A stretch of 7,191 nt of DNA, taken from positions 1 through 7,191 of the forward strand of contig DAAL01000154.1 in assembly GCA_001701065.1 (NCBI GenBank). The letters are read 5' to 3'. Position 1 is the stretch's first letter, and every line of letters starts with the position of its first letter. The notes beneath the pieces are model-generated. The model saw only the letters and a list, made by a program, of their open reading frames with translations. It did no database searches and was not told the DNA's origin. This DNA is from Bacteroidales bacterium GP4. GTDB taxonomy: Bacteria > Bacteroidota > Bacteroidia > Bacteroidales > Muribaculaceae. The translations under genes and the position numbers were made by a program. Positions 6,806 through 7,191 of the stretch are shown here, in pieces.

Positions 6806-7015
6806 ATGGACAAGAATTTACTAACCGTTAGATCAATGTGGATCGAAGATGACCCGTTCGGAATTAAGGACAGTCAGAACAACAACTGCTCATGCAGTGA
6901 AGAAGGGAAACCGTTTAAGTTGGTCAAAGCAGCTTATTACAGGCTTTCACAAGTAAGCGAAGATTTATTCGCGCGTGAATACTCAATTAAGATGGCACTG
7001 GGATTTGGACTTTAG
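6806..7015 (+). CDS. Small hypothetical protein, 69 aa, with a C-x-C motif
   Basis: I do not recognise this protein. It is 69 residues long, from MDKNLLTVRSMWIEDDPFG to a C-terminus of KMALGFGL. The middle has a polar Asn-rich stretch with C28-S-C30. Residues about 36-63 look helical and amphipathic (KPFKLVKAAYYRLSQVSEDL). There is no signal peptide or membrane segment. A strong Rho-independent terminator begins 24 bp after the stop, on the same strand, which supports a real transcription unit. It is separated by 132 bp from the 57-aa ORF, so it may have its own promoter, though none is clear. The last 33 bp overlap the 3' end of the convergent gene entering from the right edge. Two cysteines might bind a metal, but two residues alone are weak evidence. 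Confidence 0.6.
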   Translation: MDKNLLTVRSMWIEDDPFGIKDSQNNNCSCSEEGKPFKLVKAAYYRLSQVSEDLFAREYSIKMALGFGL

Positions 7016-7191
7016 TACCCCCTTGCGGCTAAACACAGAAGAGGAATGCTTTACACGGCGTTCCTCTTTCTTTTGTCCGGACTGCCGTTCGCGTGCTTTT
7101 TCTATCTGACGAAGGAAGTTATTGGATCTAGGAGGAGCCGCTTTTTCCTTAGGTTTCTCTACAGCTGCGGGTGCCGGCGCTTCATGCAGCG
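6983..7191 (-). CDS. C-terminal 68 residues of an unrecognised protein, N-terminus off right edge
   Basis: On the minus strand one frame is open from the right edge (first full codon at 7189) to a TGA at 6985-6983; the other two minus frames hit stops close to the edge. The visible part begins LHEAPAPAAVEKPKEKAAPP, a Pro/Ala/Lys-rich linker. A basic, probably helical stretch follows (NNFLRQIEKARERQSGQKKEERR), then a Ser/Lys tail ending KSQCHLN. This composition suits a disordered, positively charged C-terminal extension, as found on some nucleic-acid-binding or envelope proteins, but I cannot name the family. Its last 11 codons, stop included, overlap the convergent 69-aa ORF, and a plus-strand terminator hairpin sits within it. 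Confidence 0.55.
   Translation of the reverse strand, partial: LHEAPAPAAVEKPKEKAAPPRSNNFLRQIEKARERQSGQKKEERRVKHSSSVFSRKGVLKSKSQCHLN
7039..7074 (+). terminator. Rho-independent terminator after the 69-aa ORF
   Basis: AAGAGGAATGC (7039-7049) pairs with GCGTTCCTCTT (7058-7068) as an 11-bp RNA stem with one G-U wobble, an 8-nt loop and the T-rich tail TCTTTT (7069-7074). On the minus strand the tail would be CTGTGTTT, much poorer, so the terminator works mainly for plus-strand transcripts. It lies inside the coding region of the convergent gene. Confidence 0.75.

Overview
The window looks like an ordinary, conserved chromosomal stretch of a Bacteroidales bacterium, plausibly Muribaculaceae or a close relative. 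Three things point there: the protein families (DUF4919, a Bacteroidetes-type Rel and a 7TM-HD phosphodiesterase), the absence of Shine-Dalgarno sequences before the starts, and Bacteroidetes-type promoter boxes (TAnnTTTG at -7). The family-level placement is inference. No mobile element, phage gene, CRISPR array, tRNA or rRNA is visible.

Left part (1-5053), minus strand, read right to left: a tight cluster of rel (bifunctional (p)ppGpp synthetase/hydrolase), then after 9 bp a 7TM-HD membrane phosphodiesterase of the PgpH/YqfF family (probable c-di-AMP hydrolase), then after 50 bp a secreted DUF4919 protein of unknown role that runs off the left edge. The spacing suggests one operon joining two nucleotide second-messenger systems.

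Middle (5054-5265): a 212-bp divergent promoter region. One Bacteroidetes promoter faces rel and one faces a MalY/PatB-type PLP-dependent C-S lyase (5266-6453, plus strand). Both have the form TTTC-N19-TAnnTTTG, and they are arranged symmetrically about position 5174 with the two -33 boxes only 11 bp apart, so the two units probably compete for or share regulation.

Right part (6454-7191): two small plus-strand ORFs of unknown function. The first, 57 aa, has its start codon inside one arm of a 9-bp inverted repeat. The second, 69 aa, is followed 24 bp after its stop by a convincing Rho-independent terminator. A partial minus-strand gene enters from the right edge. Its C-terminal coding region runs through that terminator and overlaps the end of the 69-aa ORF, giving a convergent overlapping arrangement.

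The best second looks are the mirror-symmetric divergent promoter, the rel-pgpH linkage and the small-ORF region with its embedded terminator. I saw no clearly new multi-gene system.
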